Source: Mastacembelus armatus
Taxonomy: Eukaryota > Chordata > Actinopteri > Synbranchiformes > Mastacembelidae
Direction: 5' to 3'
NCBI RefSeq assembly: GCF_900324485.2
Contig: NW_022872877.1
Coordinates: forward strand, 54,652-118,651
DNA: 64,000 nt
Shown: positions 47,301 to 58,181 of the stretch, piece after piece
How the letters are laid out: each line of letters starts with the position of its first letter
How positions within the stretch are numbered: position 1 is the stretch's first letter
Translations under genes and position numbers: made by a program
The notes under the pieces: generated by a model
Told to the model about the DNA's origin: nothing
What the model saw: only the letters and a program-made list of their open reading frames with translations
Databases searched by the model: none

Positions 47301-47912
47301 AGACAGGTGTGTGATGATGTTGACAGGTTATTCATTCTGATTGGACAGCTCAGGTCACATGACTGCAGAACAGAGTCAGGGGTGTGTGGAGTTTGTACCT
47401 GGTCCAGGTTGCTGTAGAGGACTCTGCAGTATCCACAGTATCCCTGTCTGCTGGGCTGACACCGGGACGGACCCGGCTGAGAATCTTCCCACATGCTGTC
47501 ATAGAGAGAATACCTTTAATCTGTCATGATCAATAATCCATGTTTAAATTTGATATAGACACTTATATCCTCATACGCAGAGTCCAGGTGTGCTGCAGCT
47601 CCAGCAGTGAGTCCATGTTTACAATGTTCTCACCTGTCTGTAGAATTAGCTGCTAAACTTTCTGACTTCTCTGCAACATTGTTTATAATTTTTTTTTGAT
47701 AGTCTTGATAGTGAACAGAAAGACCTGACCTCAGAACATCGGGTACTATAGTACCATAACGTACAGGTAGACTCACCGACTAGTAGACTGCACCTTCCCC
47801 TGGTCATCTGACAAACACACACACAGTATAACTTGGTAAATGAAATACAAAATACATGTAAACATGTTGTTTTGTGTCTTTGTGTTTTACCTTCATCAGA
47901 GGAGTCTGACAT
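44364..47912 (-). CDS. zdbf2: DBF4-type zinc finger-containing protein 2
   Basis: Nine coding exons on the minus strand give 789 residues: 47891-47912, 47777-47807, 47399-47495, 47140-47297, 46449-46995, 46213-46338, 45757-46133, 45292-45442, 44364-45224. The DBF4-type finger lies over the exon 3/4 junction: GYCGYCRVLYSNLDQ|HLSSLRHLDSV with C38, C41, H51 and H57. A conserved distal block in exon 7 (SWAQIEKEDEDRVEKLVRQF, then YICYFDSESLAR) is the other family hallmark. The remainder is Ser/Pro- and Arg-rich; exon 9 ends in a very Arg-rich tail. Function is poorly known; the mammalian gene is paternally expressed and growth-related, which need not apply to fish. Mammalian ZDBF2 is far longer. 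The donor after exon 5 (GAG|GTTCGT) is weak. The gene is tail-to-tail with dytn. A 5' UTR exon is proposed at 48,272-48,371. Confidence 0.9.
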
Positions 47913-48271
47913 CCTGCTGCTGACTGTGAGGCTGAAACACACATTTATTACTTAACCTCCTCTTAACCTTAAACATATGTCTTTAAACAATAATAATACT
48001 TTTAAAAAAACTGTATGATACAGATTAACTGGTCAGTATACAGAGTTCTTAATGTTTTTACAGTAAAAAGAAAAGTTTCCAAAGGTCAGTTACTTTGCAG
48101 TATTTCAGATCCTGGTTTAAACTTTTTACCTTCTTGCTGTGTAGAAGACCTAGTTTGTCTTATATATTATTTCATAGAGAGAACTGAAAGTAATTATATA
48201 ATGATTCCATATACATACACTGGAAATCCACCTGTGAATTATTAAATATTTGTACTAAATGTTAAACCCAC

Positions 48272-48371
48272 CTGGAGGAAGCGTAGTCAGTGACTTATCC
48301 GTCCAATCAGAGCACTCCATGCTGTCACCAGCAGTAACCAGGTGAGCAACACAGGTGGAGCCTCCATGAGC
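48272..48371 (-). other. zdbf2: Probable zdbf2 5' UTR exon with a 26-codon uORF
   Basis: A 100-base minus-strand segment has a good acceptor (tttcttcag) and donor (CCAG|GTGGGT) and lies 340 bases upstream of the acceptor of the start-codon exon (47,931). It holds ATG at 48,367-48,365 opening MEAPPVLLTWLLLVTAWSAL..., stopping at 48,287, entirely inside the exon. The strongly hydrophobic peptide resembles a signal sequence but there is no downstream in-frame continuation. Exon status is inferred. Confidence 0.4.
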
Positions 48372-48379
48372 CTGAAGAA

Positions 48380-49500
48380 ACAAACTGGATTTACTGTATT
48401 AGCCAGAAAAGATCAGTGGAACCAGTTATTTACTTTAACTGGTTAGAATAAGAGTTCACCACTTTAATAACTAACTTTAATAACTAACTAGAAAAAAGAG
48501 CTGGATAAAAACTGATTTGTTTAATTAAGTTTCTTTATTTGCTGTTAGAAATGAATACAAACTGTAGATAATGTATCTGACTCGGTTTTAATAAAGCATG
48601 ATTCGAAGTTTGTTTATATAGAAAAACAATTTATTTACTTTTCTATTTAAATTTAGTCTTCCCTCACCTCTGACCAATCACAGCTCAGCTCCACCTCCCC
48701 TGATTGGCTGCCCGCAAGAAGCTAACTAGCAGCTGCTAATTAGTAGCAGTTAACCTATTGGTCTGGATCAGGTTCATGAAATTTGGATTAATTCGCGTTG
48801 ACCCGTGTTAATTCACGTTAACCCGGGTTAACAGTAAGCATGATGACGCCACTGGTGACGTGGCACCGCAGTTACGGCTGATGTTAGCGTTAGCATCTAG
48901 CTAGCTGTTAGCATGCTGTTAGCCTGTTGGCTGATCAGCGGCCGTACAAAGGAGCTGATTGGTCAAGTCCGGTTAATGGCGCGAATATTTAATAATCACA
49001 AATCGATGAGATCGTTTACCTGCAGCTGAGTGTTTGTTGTTTATGTTCACAGATTAAAAGCTTGTTATATCGCGCACTGCTCCGCAGCTGTTTAGTTTCC
49101 GGTCTGATTCTTCTGTTGCTTAAACTCCGGCAGAGCAGGAAGATGTGACGTAGCGGCAGAGAAGTGCTGCCACCGCCAGGTCCGAGCGTGAACTACAACT
49201 CCAACATTGTCTGAACTCAAATTTAACTTTCACATGGATATTAAAAATATAAAACCTTCACTTTTTGGAACCAACTTCTTAAAAACTATGTACATGCGAC
49301 TTAAAATTAGTTGATTCGAATTCTGCATTTTAATCCCATCAGAACTCACTTTCATGTAGGTGAATAGAACTTAAAACATTTTACAGGTTTTTGAACATCT
49401 CAAGATACAAAGCAAATTCTGGTGAATTTTACTTTACTGTGGAGAAACCTGGAGTTAAAAATCTTATTGTCATAGACCAAAGAGCCAAACAAACAACTTT
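48380..49500. other. zdbf2 promoter region and spacer
   Basis: A+T-rich to 48,650, then mixed sequence with inverted CCAAT-like 'tgattggtc' near 48,957 and an ETS-like 'tttccggtctg' near 49,096. The zdbf2 transcription start is probably around 49,050-49,150. No other gene seen. Confidence 0.35.
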
Positions 49501-49551
49501 ATTTTGTGCTGAAGTGCTTTTTATTATCAACATGATTTGAGGTTTGTCATT

Positions 49552-52044
49552 TCAGATCTTGTTGAAAGCGGCGACGTCCATTGATTGAACGTAATCTTCA
49601 AAGGCTGTGATTTGCTCCTCCAGGATGTCTGTGCCCACCTGAGCCACACAAAACACAGGTTAAAAATCAAAACCTACTCAGCACCAAGCTTTACATAAAA
49701 GATCATTCATCTTCATTCACCACAAACTAAAAGCATCACATGCATCTAAAAGATTCATTTAAAATCACCTTGTCGTCTTCAACTACACAGTTGATCTGCA
49801 GTTTCTTGATGCCGTAACCCACCGGAACCAATTTGGCTACAGGATGAATAAATAAATAAATAATATAAAAAAAAAAAAATATATATATATATATAGATAC
49901 ACATCAGATCAATTATTAAATCAACCAGAGACCTGTGTGGTGCACATTAATCTGTTATTAACAACAATAATAATTTTAATCTGCAGAGTTATCAGATCAT
50001 AAAATGTCCATCACATATTCAGCCGAAAGATGGTGAGTTAAATCATCATCAGCTCTGCAGGCTTATACTAATAATCAATACCCATCAGTCACATTCAACC
50101 AAAGCTGGTGGAAACTGATGAGCTTTGTGTGTAGTGTTAATGTAGTATTCTTAGACTGTCCCATAACTGCTTCATGTATTTGAAAACTGTGTATAGCAGT
50201 ACTGTATGTGTATGGCAATAATACTGTCTGTAGTACTGATGTAGTATTCTTACACTGTCCCCAGACTAGCCCATCCATCTGGATACTGCGGACACACTCC
50301 TCCAGCTTGGCCATGTCCGTTTCGTCATCCCACGGTTTGACGTCCAACAGGATTGAAGATTTGGCGATGAGGGCGGGCTCTGAAGAAAATGGAGAGGATT
50401 TGGTTACCACGGAAACGGCTCTGAACCACAGCTCTGATTGGACAAAACTCTCATCAGATAAATAAGGCGTCCATCAGGCTGTCAGCCGAAAGATGGTGAT
50501 TGGAAAATCATCACAGAGAGTCAACCAATGGCAGCAGAGTATAAACAAAGCTTTTAACCACATCAAACCTCAACATGAGTGATGACCTGACTGTAATAAC
50601 GTGGTGGTTCTGATGCATTAGTCTCAGTGTAATGTGGGTGCATTGACTTTATGATGAAAAACTAAGGCACAGGTGAGTTTGGTCTCTTCACCGCAGGCAA
50701 TACTGTGTCCGATTGATAAGCGATTGTTTCTGGTCAATGTGTAGCAACGTACTCTTGGCCTTCTTGGCGGCGTACTCTGCCAGACGCTGCTCCTTCAGCT
50801 TGGCTGCCTCTGCGTCTTCCTGTAAGACAAACCCCAGTAAGAGTTAAAAACAGGCTTAAACAAATCATCACACACTCACTTGTGTCACAGAACTCACCTC
50901 GTCATCAGAGCCGAACAGGTCGATGTCATCGTCGTCATCGTCATCCTTTGAGGCAGCGGCGGGGGCGGAGCTAGGGGTGGTGTCGGCCACACCTGCTGGG
51001 CCATACTGACCCAGAGGTTTCTTCACACCTGGAAGACTGACAGGAAATCAAAGAGGATCGGTTCGTCACTGATGCCATCAAGCTTGGGGTACAAAGGTGT
51101 GACCTTCATTGTTCTCACCTGTTCTTCTGGTCCTGGTAGGACTTGATATGGTTGTACCAGCGAAGGGCGTGGCACAGGTCAGCTGAGGGCGGCGTGGATA
51201 TGGCCTCAAAGACCGCCACATCGGCCTGGGAGGGGACAAACCTTAAGACAAGCATGAAGCCTGATCAGTCTATGAGACAATTGGTAGGTTACATTTGTTT
51301 CTTTTCCATTATCAACTGCTGAGAAATCACTAATGGAAATAAGCTGCAGCCATAAAGCCACTTAAATCAATTAACACACTACATTTTTGCACAGGAACTG
51401 TATTGTTTGGAGTTTATCGCGAGATTTGGCTGCTTTCACATTAATTTACCTCGGGATCAACCAATTAATGATCAGCTTTAAGTGTTTATCATAATTTTAA
51501 TCTCACTAAATATGTGGACGTTAATATCGTCACCATTAGAATAAAGACGAGCTGCTGTTAAATATAATTTGACCAACATTAAAGCACTGTCTTAATATTA
51601 AATAATATCCTTTTAATGAGTTTGTTTCTGCACTTTGATACAACAGTTAGCATGTTAGCACCATGTGGCTCTATGCTAACAACAGTGTGAAGCCGCTAAT
51701 TCACATCAAACTGAACCAGAAATTAACTAAAACTACGTTTTAACGTCTGTCGTGTGTTCACGTATCTCCCAGGCTGAACCACTAACATTTCACAGCTTCG
51801 TGTCGCCTTTAAATCCACATTTGAACTCTATGTGACGCCAACAGCCTGTCAGATAGCTCCTAGCCGCTAGCTAAGCGTGTTAGCTCAGTGCGGAGCCAAG
51901 ATGGCGGCAGTTTCAGCTGTGTCCACTGTTTCCTAACGCACCGGGATGTCACTGCAGGACTGACCCCTCTATGTAGCTGCGGGCCGACAGAAAGTCATTC
52001 AGCACTTTCAGGCCGGAGGCCGCTTTCAGGTCACCGAAGCCCAT
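49552..52044 (-). CDS. eef1b2: Elongation factor 1-beta (guanine exchange subunit)
   Basis: Catalyses GDP/GTP exchange on eEF1A during translation elongation. Seven coding exons encode 229 residues (human 225): 51965-52044, 51119-51241, 50898-51036, 50753-50819, 50254-50379, 49769-49836, 49552-49638. The GST-C-like N-terminus reads [20 protein letters not shown] and [17 protein letters not shown]; an acidic run of seven Asp leads into [10 protein letters not shown] (casein kinase 2 site of the family); the C-terminal exchange domain holds [35 protein letters not shown] and ends DVAAFNKI. Near-identical to vertebrate orthologues. A minus-strand AATAAA lies 50 bases after the stop. Two SNORD51-type snoRNAs sit in introns 4 and 5, matching the known host role of mammalian EEF1B2. 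Confidence 0.97.
49981..50060 (-). ncRNA. snord51: C/D box snoRNA, SNORD51 type (eef1b2 intron 5)
   Basis: Minus strand: terminal stem CTGCAGAG (50,060 side) pairs with CTCTGCAG (49,981 side); C box TGATGAT at 50,048-50,042; antisense CACCATCTTTCGG directly before D' CTGA (50,022-50,019); C'-like TGTGATGGA; D box CTGA at 49,995-49,992. The antisense matches 28S rRNA CCGAAAGATGGTG, the SNORD51 target; the base paired five positions from D' is an A, as needed for 2'-O-methyl-A guidance. About 80 nt, normal for the class. Confidence 0.88.
50447..50522 (-). ncRNA. snord51: C/D box snoRNA, second SNORD51 copy (eef1b2 intron 4)
   Basis: Minus strand: stem ACTCTC with GAGAGT; C box TGATGA at about 50,513-50,508; the same antisense CACCATCTTTCGG followed by D' CTGA at 50,485-50,482; C'-like CTGATGGA; D box CTGA at 50,457-50,454. 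Outside the boxes and guide it differs from the intron 5 copy, so the duplication is not fresh or the two have diverged under constraint on the guide only. Confidence 0.85.
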
Positions 52045-52085
52045 GTTGAAGAAGAACCGGGGAGAGTCTACAAGGATACGCCGGA

Positions 52086-52134
52086 GGAGGACGAAGGAGA
52101 AGGAAGGAGGAGGCGGGAAGAGCTGGTTTTATAG
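52086..52134 (-). promoter_or_regulatory. eef1b2: eef1b2 core promoter: TATA box and TOP-like start
   Basis: On the minus strand TATAAAA at 52,133-52,127 is followed 20-45 bases later by an uninterrupted pyrimidine tract (CTCCTCCTTCCTTCTCCTTC) before the start codon at 52,044. A 5'-terminal oligopyrimidine leader is the known hallmark of translation-factor mRNAs under mTOR/LARP1 control. The exact start site is inferred. Confidence 0.6.
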
Positions 52135-52610
52135 CCGGAGACAGACCCCTCCTCGGCGGACTCGGCTCCTCCTCCTCTCCGCTGAACCTGGAGGAGGCGG
52201 AGGAGCCGATGGGGGACCCAGAAACTAGGTGAATAAATAACTATAATATAGTGGCTGATCTGCTCAGTGTGTAACTTTATTTCAAAGTTTCTATAAAATG
52301 TTTAAGCAGCAGGAAGTGTAAGTGTCTGAGCTGCTGTAAATGTGAACCTGTTTGGTTTTTATGGATCATTGTCAGTTTCAGTGAGACAGTCTGGGGTTAA
52401 AACTGCTTCAAACCGTCTGAAGCAAAAATGCAGTCAGACCTGTCACACCGTCTCAGGCCTTGCAATGATTGGACGCTGCTCTGTTTTGGGCTGACATGAC
52501 TCAACCTGAACACACCTGAGATCGATGGTACACAGGTGAGCTCAGATTGGTTGGTCCGAAGGCTTCACAAGACTGAAGGAGAAGGAATTTATAGGAAAAG
52601 AAGAAGAGTG

Positions 52611-53981
52611 ATGGGTCAGGCTCGGTCCTCCACCTCTCCTCAGGTAAACCCACCTGTCTTTTCATCTGTTGCTCGTCCATGTTGACGTTTTTCAGCGTTC
52701 TTTACAACAGACACTGCAGAAAGTCCAATAAAGTGTTTCTGTTCGAGCAGGACTTTATTCTCAGTTACACTTCAGACTGACATTTTTATTAGTCTGGAAG
52801 TTTTAACTCTAAACTGCTGAAATATGTTTTTAACTTCAACTTCCTGTTTATGTTGTTATTGTTGTTAAAGTCAGTGAATAAAATGTTCATACACATTAAA
52901 GGTCATCCTGAGTTTACCCAGTCACACGTTGATATAAGCAGACAAAACCTGGTTTTCGTGTGCTGACTGCTGTTGGGGATACAGTTTCCCGTGGTCCAGA
53001 CTAACTTTACCTCCTTTCAGGTGGTTGCCCTGGGTCTAGACTCGGCTGGGAAGACCACCCTGCTGGCCAGACTGCTGTTGGGACGGGTGAGTCTGCTGTG
53101 GACAGGTAGATAATTCTAAATGTTGGTGTGTGTCCAGGTGAGAATGAATAACTGTGGCCCTGCAGGTGGTGGTCACGTCACCAACCATCGGATTCAATGT
53201 AGGAAATCTAGACCTGGACAAGAAGACGTCTCTGACCATATGGGAAGTCGGAGGACAGAAGAGCATGAGACCCAACTGGAGGTAAAAATGTAAATGCTGA
53301 CCCCAACCAAGAACAAACACACAAACAAAAACAAACATCTCCTTCTTGTCCAGGTTCTACCTGGAAGAATGTAAGGCTCTGGTCTTCGTGGTGGACAGCA
53401 GTGATCCTGGTCGGCTGCCCGAGGCCCAGAAGGCCTTGAAGAAGGTCCTGAGTGAAGAGCATTTACGAGACGTTCCCCTGATGGTTCTGGCCAACAAGAA
53501 CGATCTGCCGAACTCTATGACAATAGAGGAGGTACGAAACCCAAACCTACCAAATCCAGTTATACCTGGGCCTGTTTATCAGACTGTGACAATAATCCAG
53601 AAGAATCTGAGTCAGGGCGGTTCTACCAAGACAAAAACTGAACTTGCAGTTTAGGTGGCAGGACAGAGGAAGCTTTTTAGGGAACAAGGAGAGTGGGAGG
53701 AAAGTCCTAATTAGGAATCTAAGCCAGAAAGCTTTCTGGTGAGGAAGCAAGGACAGATGAAGAAGGAGGCATCCTAGGTAGGGAGCAAAGAGAGAGGGTG
53801 TGAGGGTGTCCTTGTTTGCTCATTTTTATTTTCTTCTCCACCACCCCCCCAGATCTCCACCAAGCTGAACCTCAACAATTACACCGAACGGTCGTGGGAG
53901 ATTCAGGCCTGCAGTGCCCAGACTGGCCTGGGCCTCCAGCAGGCCTTCACCTCAGTCCACCGCCTGATCAAGAAAGGTTGA
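52611..53981 (+). CDS. arl11: ARF-like small GTPase, Arl11-like
   Basis: Five coding exons (52611-52643, 53021-53086, 53166-53281, 53354-53531, 53853-53981) encode 173 residues. The start MGQARSS has Gly2 for N-myristoylation, typical of ARF/ARL membrane GTPases. G1 is GLDSAGKT, switch I TIGFNV, G4 NKND and G5 CSAQTG. The G3 motif reads WEVGGQ instead of WDVGGQ, so the conserved Asp is Glu (codon GAA at the IWE position). Assignment to Arl11 rests on its neighbour ebpl (ARL11 and EBPL lie close together on human 13q14) and on general similarity (LTIWEVGGQ..MRPNW, YLEECKALVFVVDSSD); Arl14-like or another ARL cannot be excluded. Mammalian ARL11 has a single coding exon as I recall, so the five-exon structure argues for caution. 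It reads away from eef1b2. Confidence 0.75.
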
Positions 53982-54598
53982 GGAGAGGAGGAGGAAGAGG
54001 AAGAGGAAGAGGAGGACTGAGAGGAGAAGAAGAAGAAGAAGAAGAAGGAGTGTTCTGTGAAGCAGAGGACAATTAAAACTTGTAAAATTTATTATTTAAC
54101 AAGATGAATATGTTAAGTTGACAAAAACAAAATGACTCATTTTAGTGGAAAACAGGTCGACATGTGTAGTGATAATGATTATTGATCGTTCTGACTGATT
54201 GAAAATCAGATTTTAAAAGGATAATTTCTTTAGTTTTTCTGCTGCTTTAGTCCAATGACCTCAGCAGGCAGCCAATTAGAATTTAGTTTTACTGCCCAAA
54301 TCTGCCTGTTAACAGTGTCAGCTGTAACTGTCCAATCAATCAATGAACCAAAACTGATCTGAGGTGATCGGTTTACGTAAAGGAAGAATTCCAAACTCTG
54401 AAACCTGATAGTCCAGCTGATGTGGACTAAACAAGTGGACTGGAGCAACCTGAAGACCAGGGTCTGTGTCTGGTTGGTCTGTGGATATAACTAAAGTTAT
54501 ATCAGAAAAAAACTGGTCTTTGTGAACAATTAATAAACTGATTTGTAGCAAAACATCATGACATAAAATAAAAACTGTAAATGAAAACCACAAAGCGT

Positions 54599-55764
<1,166 letters not shown>

Positions 55765-56760
55765 GTGCAACCAGACAGAGTACTGTGGAGTCAGGAGTAT
55801 TACATGTAGTACTCTGCAGTAGTACTTGAACTCGTGTTAAAATTTTGGACTAAACTGTGAGACTGTGGTGTGAGGCCCCCACCCACGTCTATGTCTATTG
55901 GTCTGCTCCTTCAAGGCCCTGCCCCCGAGGCCCTATACAGAGCTCTCATTGGCTGCTGGGAGACCGCCCCACTATCGGACTCTCTGACAAGGTTCAAAGG
56001 TCACGGTAGAGTCCCAGTAGAAACCAGACAGGTTTTACACTGAATGTTTGAACTTCAATATCATAGCACCAGGTATCGGTTCTGGATAAAAACATTTAAA
56101 AACAAAACTCACTGTTTAAAAAGAGATAAAAGTAAAGTTTAAGTAATAGTACAAATACTGTGATAATATAAGACATGTATTACTAAATAAGTACTAGATA
56201 TAATCCCAATCACTTTTAAGATTAAAAGAGCAATAATATAAATAGTGATACAGTTTATCCTGATAAAGACTTTTTTCCTCTTTTAGATCTTTGCTGTGTA
56301 GCTCTTGTTTTTATTTGAGGAGTTTAAAGATCTTCAGATGAAAAACTCCATTAAAACATTTTAAAACAGAAAAACTAAAACGTGCAACTGCAGAACAATA
56401 CAATAATATCGCTTTCAATAGGAATGAATGGAAGCTCTCTTTAATCAGAGTTCCTCCAGCAGGAGGTGACAAAGTGCGCCCTGACACAGTACAATAATCT
56501 CTAATCAATGTGATTGATTGGTTCATCAGCTTTAACTAACCAATAATATATTTTATGATTTAAAACAATTAAACCTCATGATTTTACTTTTTATACTTTT
56601 ATATCAACTTTAATCTAAACCTGCAATTCAGTTATTTACAGTAATTAAATATTTTGGTCTGTTTAGATGTTTAAAATCCCATAATATTCAGTTTACTGGA
56701 AGAAAAAGTGACAGGAAGTGAAGTTAAAATGAGACCCTGGAAACGCAACAGGGTTACAGG
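55765..56760. other. ebpl 5' flank and spacer
   Basis: No gene. G+C-richer text at 55,870-55,990 with inverted CCAAT-type 'tcattggctgctgg' may belong to the ebpl promoter. The rest is A+T-rich. Confidence 0.35.
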
Positions 56761-58181
56761 GACTTTATTGTTTACACAGAGGGTTCAGGTGAGTGTCATA
56801 CACCTGTTTGATTGACAGTTTGACAGGTAGGTCGAGTCAAACAGGAAATGTTCTTTGGCAGCACGAAGTTTCTTATTGTGTCAAAATAAAAGAAAAACAG
56901 TGACGTCAAACCTGAGCACAGCAGACAGTTGGAATAAAAACACAACATCATTGATCAGAGTGGATGGTTCCAGTTGACTGTCACGGATCAATCAGTTTGA
57001 TCAGGTCTGTTAATCATCACTGTTACACTTATTAATAGTTCTGTGTCGTTAATAAGCATCTAAACAAGCATCAGGTTGGTTATTGATCAGTGCAGAAATC
57101 GGCAAAAACAATAGAGCACATTGACAGAAGACTAGAAGACTGACCTGATCAATCGATCGATTGATTGATGACAAATCAGTTATTCAACTTGATTTATTGC
57201 TCAGATAAATGTCTCAGAACAAAGACGTGACGTGAGCAGCACCACAGGAACCTTTGGGTTGTCTTACAGGAATGTCATAGAAACGTTCCCTGGGGGAACC
57301 TAAGTGGAACCTTAGAGGAAAGTCAGGGGAACGTTAGTGGAACATTACAGGAACGTTTGTGGAACGATTTGTGTTTGCATGTTTAGCACCACTTCTAGAG
57401 CTCCTGATCAGGATGATTGACAGCTGCAGGTTTCAGTTTTATATACGTTAAATATTATTGATCAGCTGATTATTGGTTATCAGTTAGCAGTCAGCTAATA
57501 CAAGTAAAAAGGAAATTATAAAGTATCTGTTCAGTAACAACCATGTGTCTCCACATGTTTTCAAATAAGATCAGCAGAATCATTCCACAATAAAAGTCTT
57601 CTACGTCATATGAAACTTTAATCTGAAAATCTGCGGTTCACAGGCTGTTTCCTGTCTGTCAGGTAAAGTTTGGAGATGGTGGTTCAGGTTTACATGTGAA
57701 GCTCAGCACAGATGATCAGATACATGGAGTTTTATATATATATTAGAACGTATTTATTGATTACCAAACATATCTAAACGTTAAAGGAACAGTTCCACAT
57801 TTCATAAAATTTCTCATCTTTCTGTCTGAAAGTTGATGTTCAGATTTATCCGACTCCCACGTCTGCAAACATTAAGCTAATTAGCTTAGCTTAGCTTAGT
57901 TTAGCTTAGCATAAAGGTCAGAAAAAAACATGTAGAGGAACCCTGATAGATCTTCAGAGGAATCTTCAGGATTTTCATGGAACTTTAAGGGAACTTTTTG
58001 TGAACATAACAGGCCAACCAGTATATGTGATGTTCTGTTAGGTTGATTTTGGTTCTGTTTGGTACCAGAGTGGGATCAGTCTGAGCATCAGACCCAAAAT
58101 GAAAGATGATGTGGATTTATCTAAAAATGGAATGGACTCCAACTTGTTTTGTCGTTAATTTATCTGATTATTAACGAGAGT
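56761..58181 (-). other. cavin2: Probable cavin2 3' UTR with degenerate repeats
   Basis: Minus-strand AATAAA at 56,768-56,763 would end a 1.4-kb 3' UTR after the cavin2 stop. Inside, at 57,240-57,370 and 57,930-58,010, are diverged 'ggaaccttagaggaa...' repeats on the plus strand, which recur in cavin2 intron 5 at 58,560-58,690. A short 'ttagcttagc' run is at 57,880-57,910. Extent of the UTR is inferred. Confidence 0.4.
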
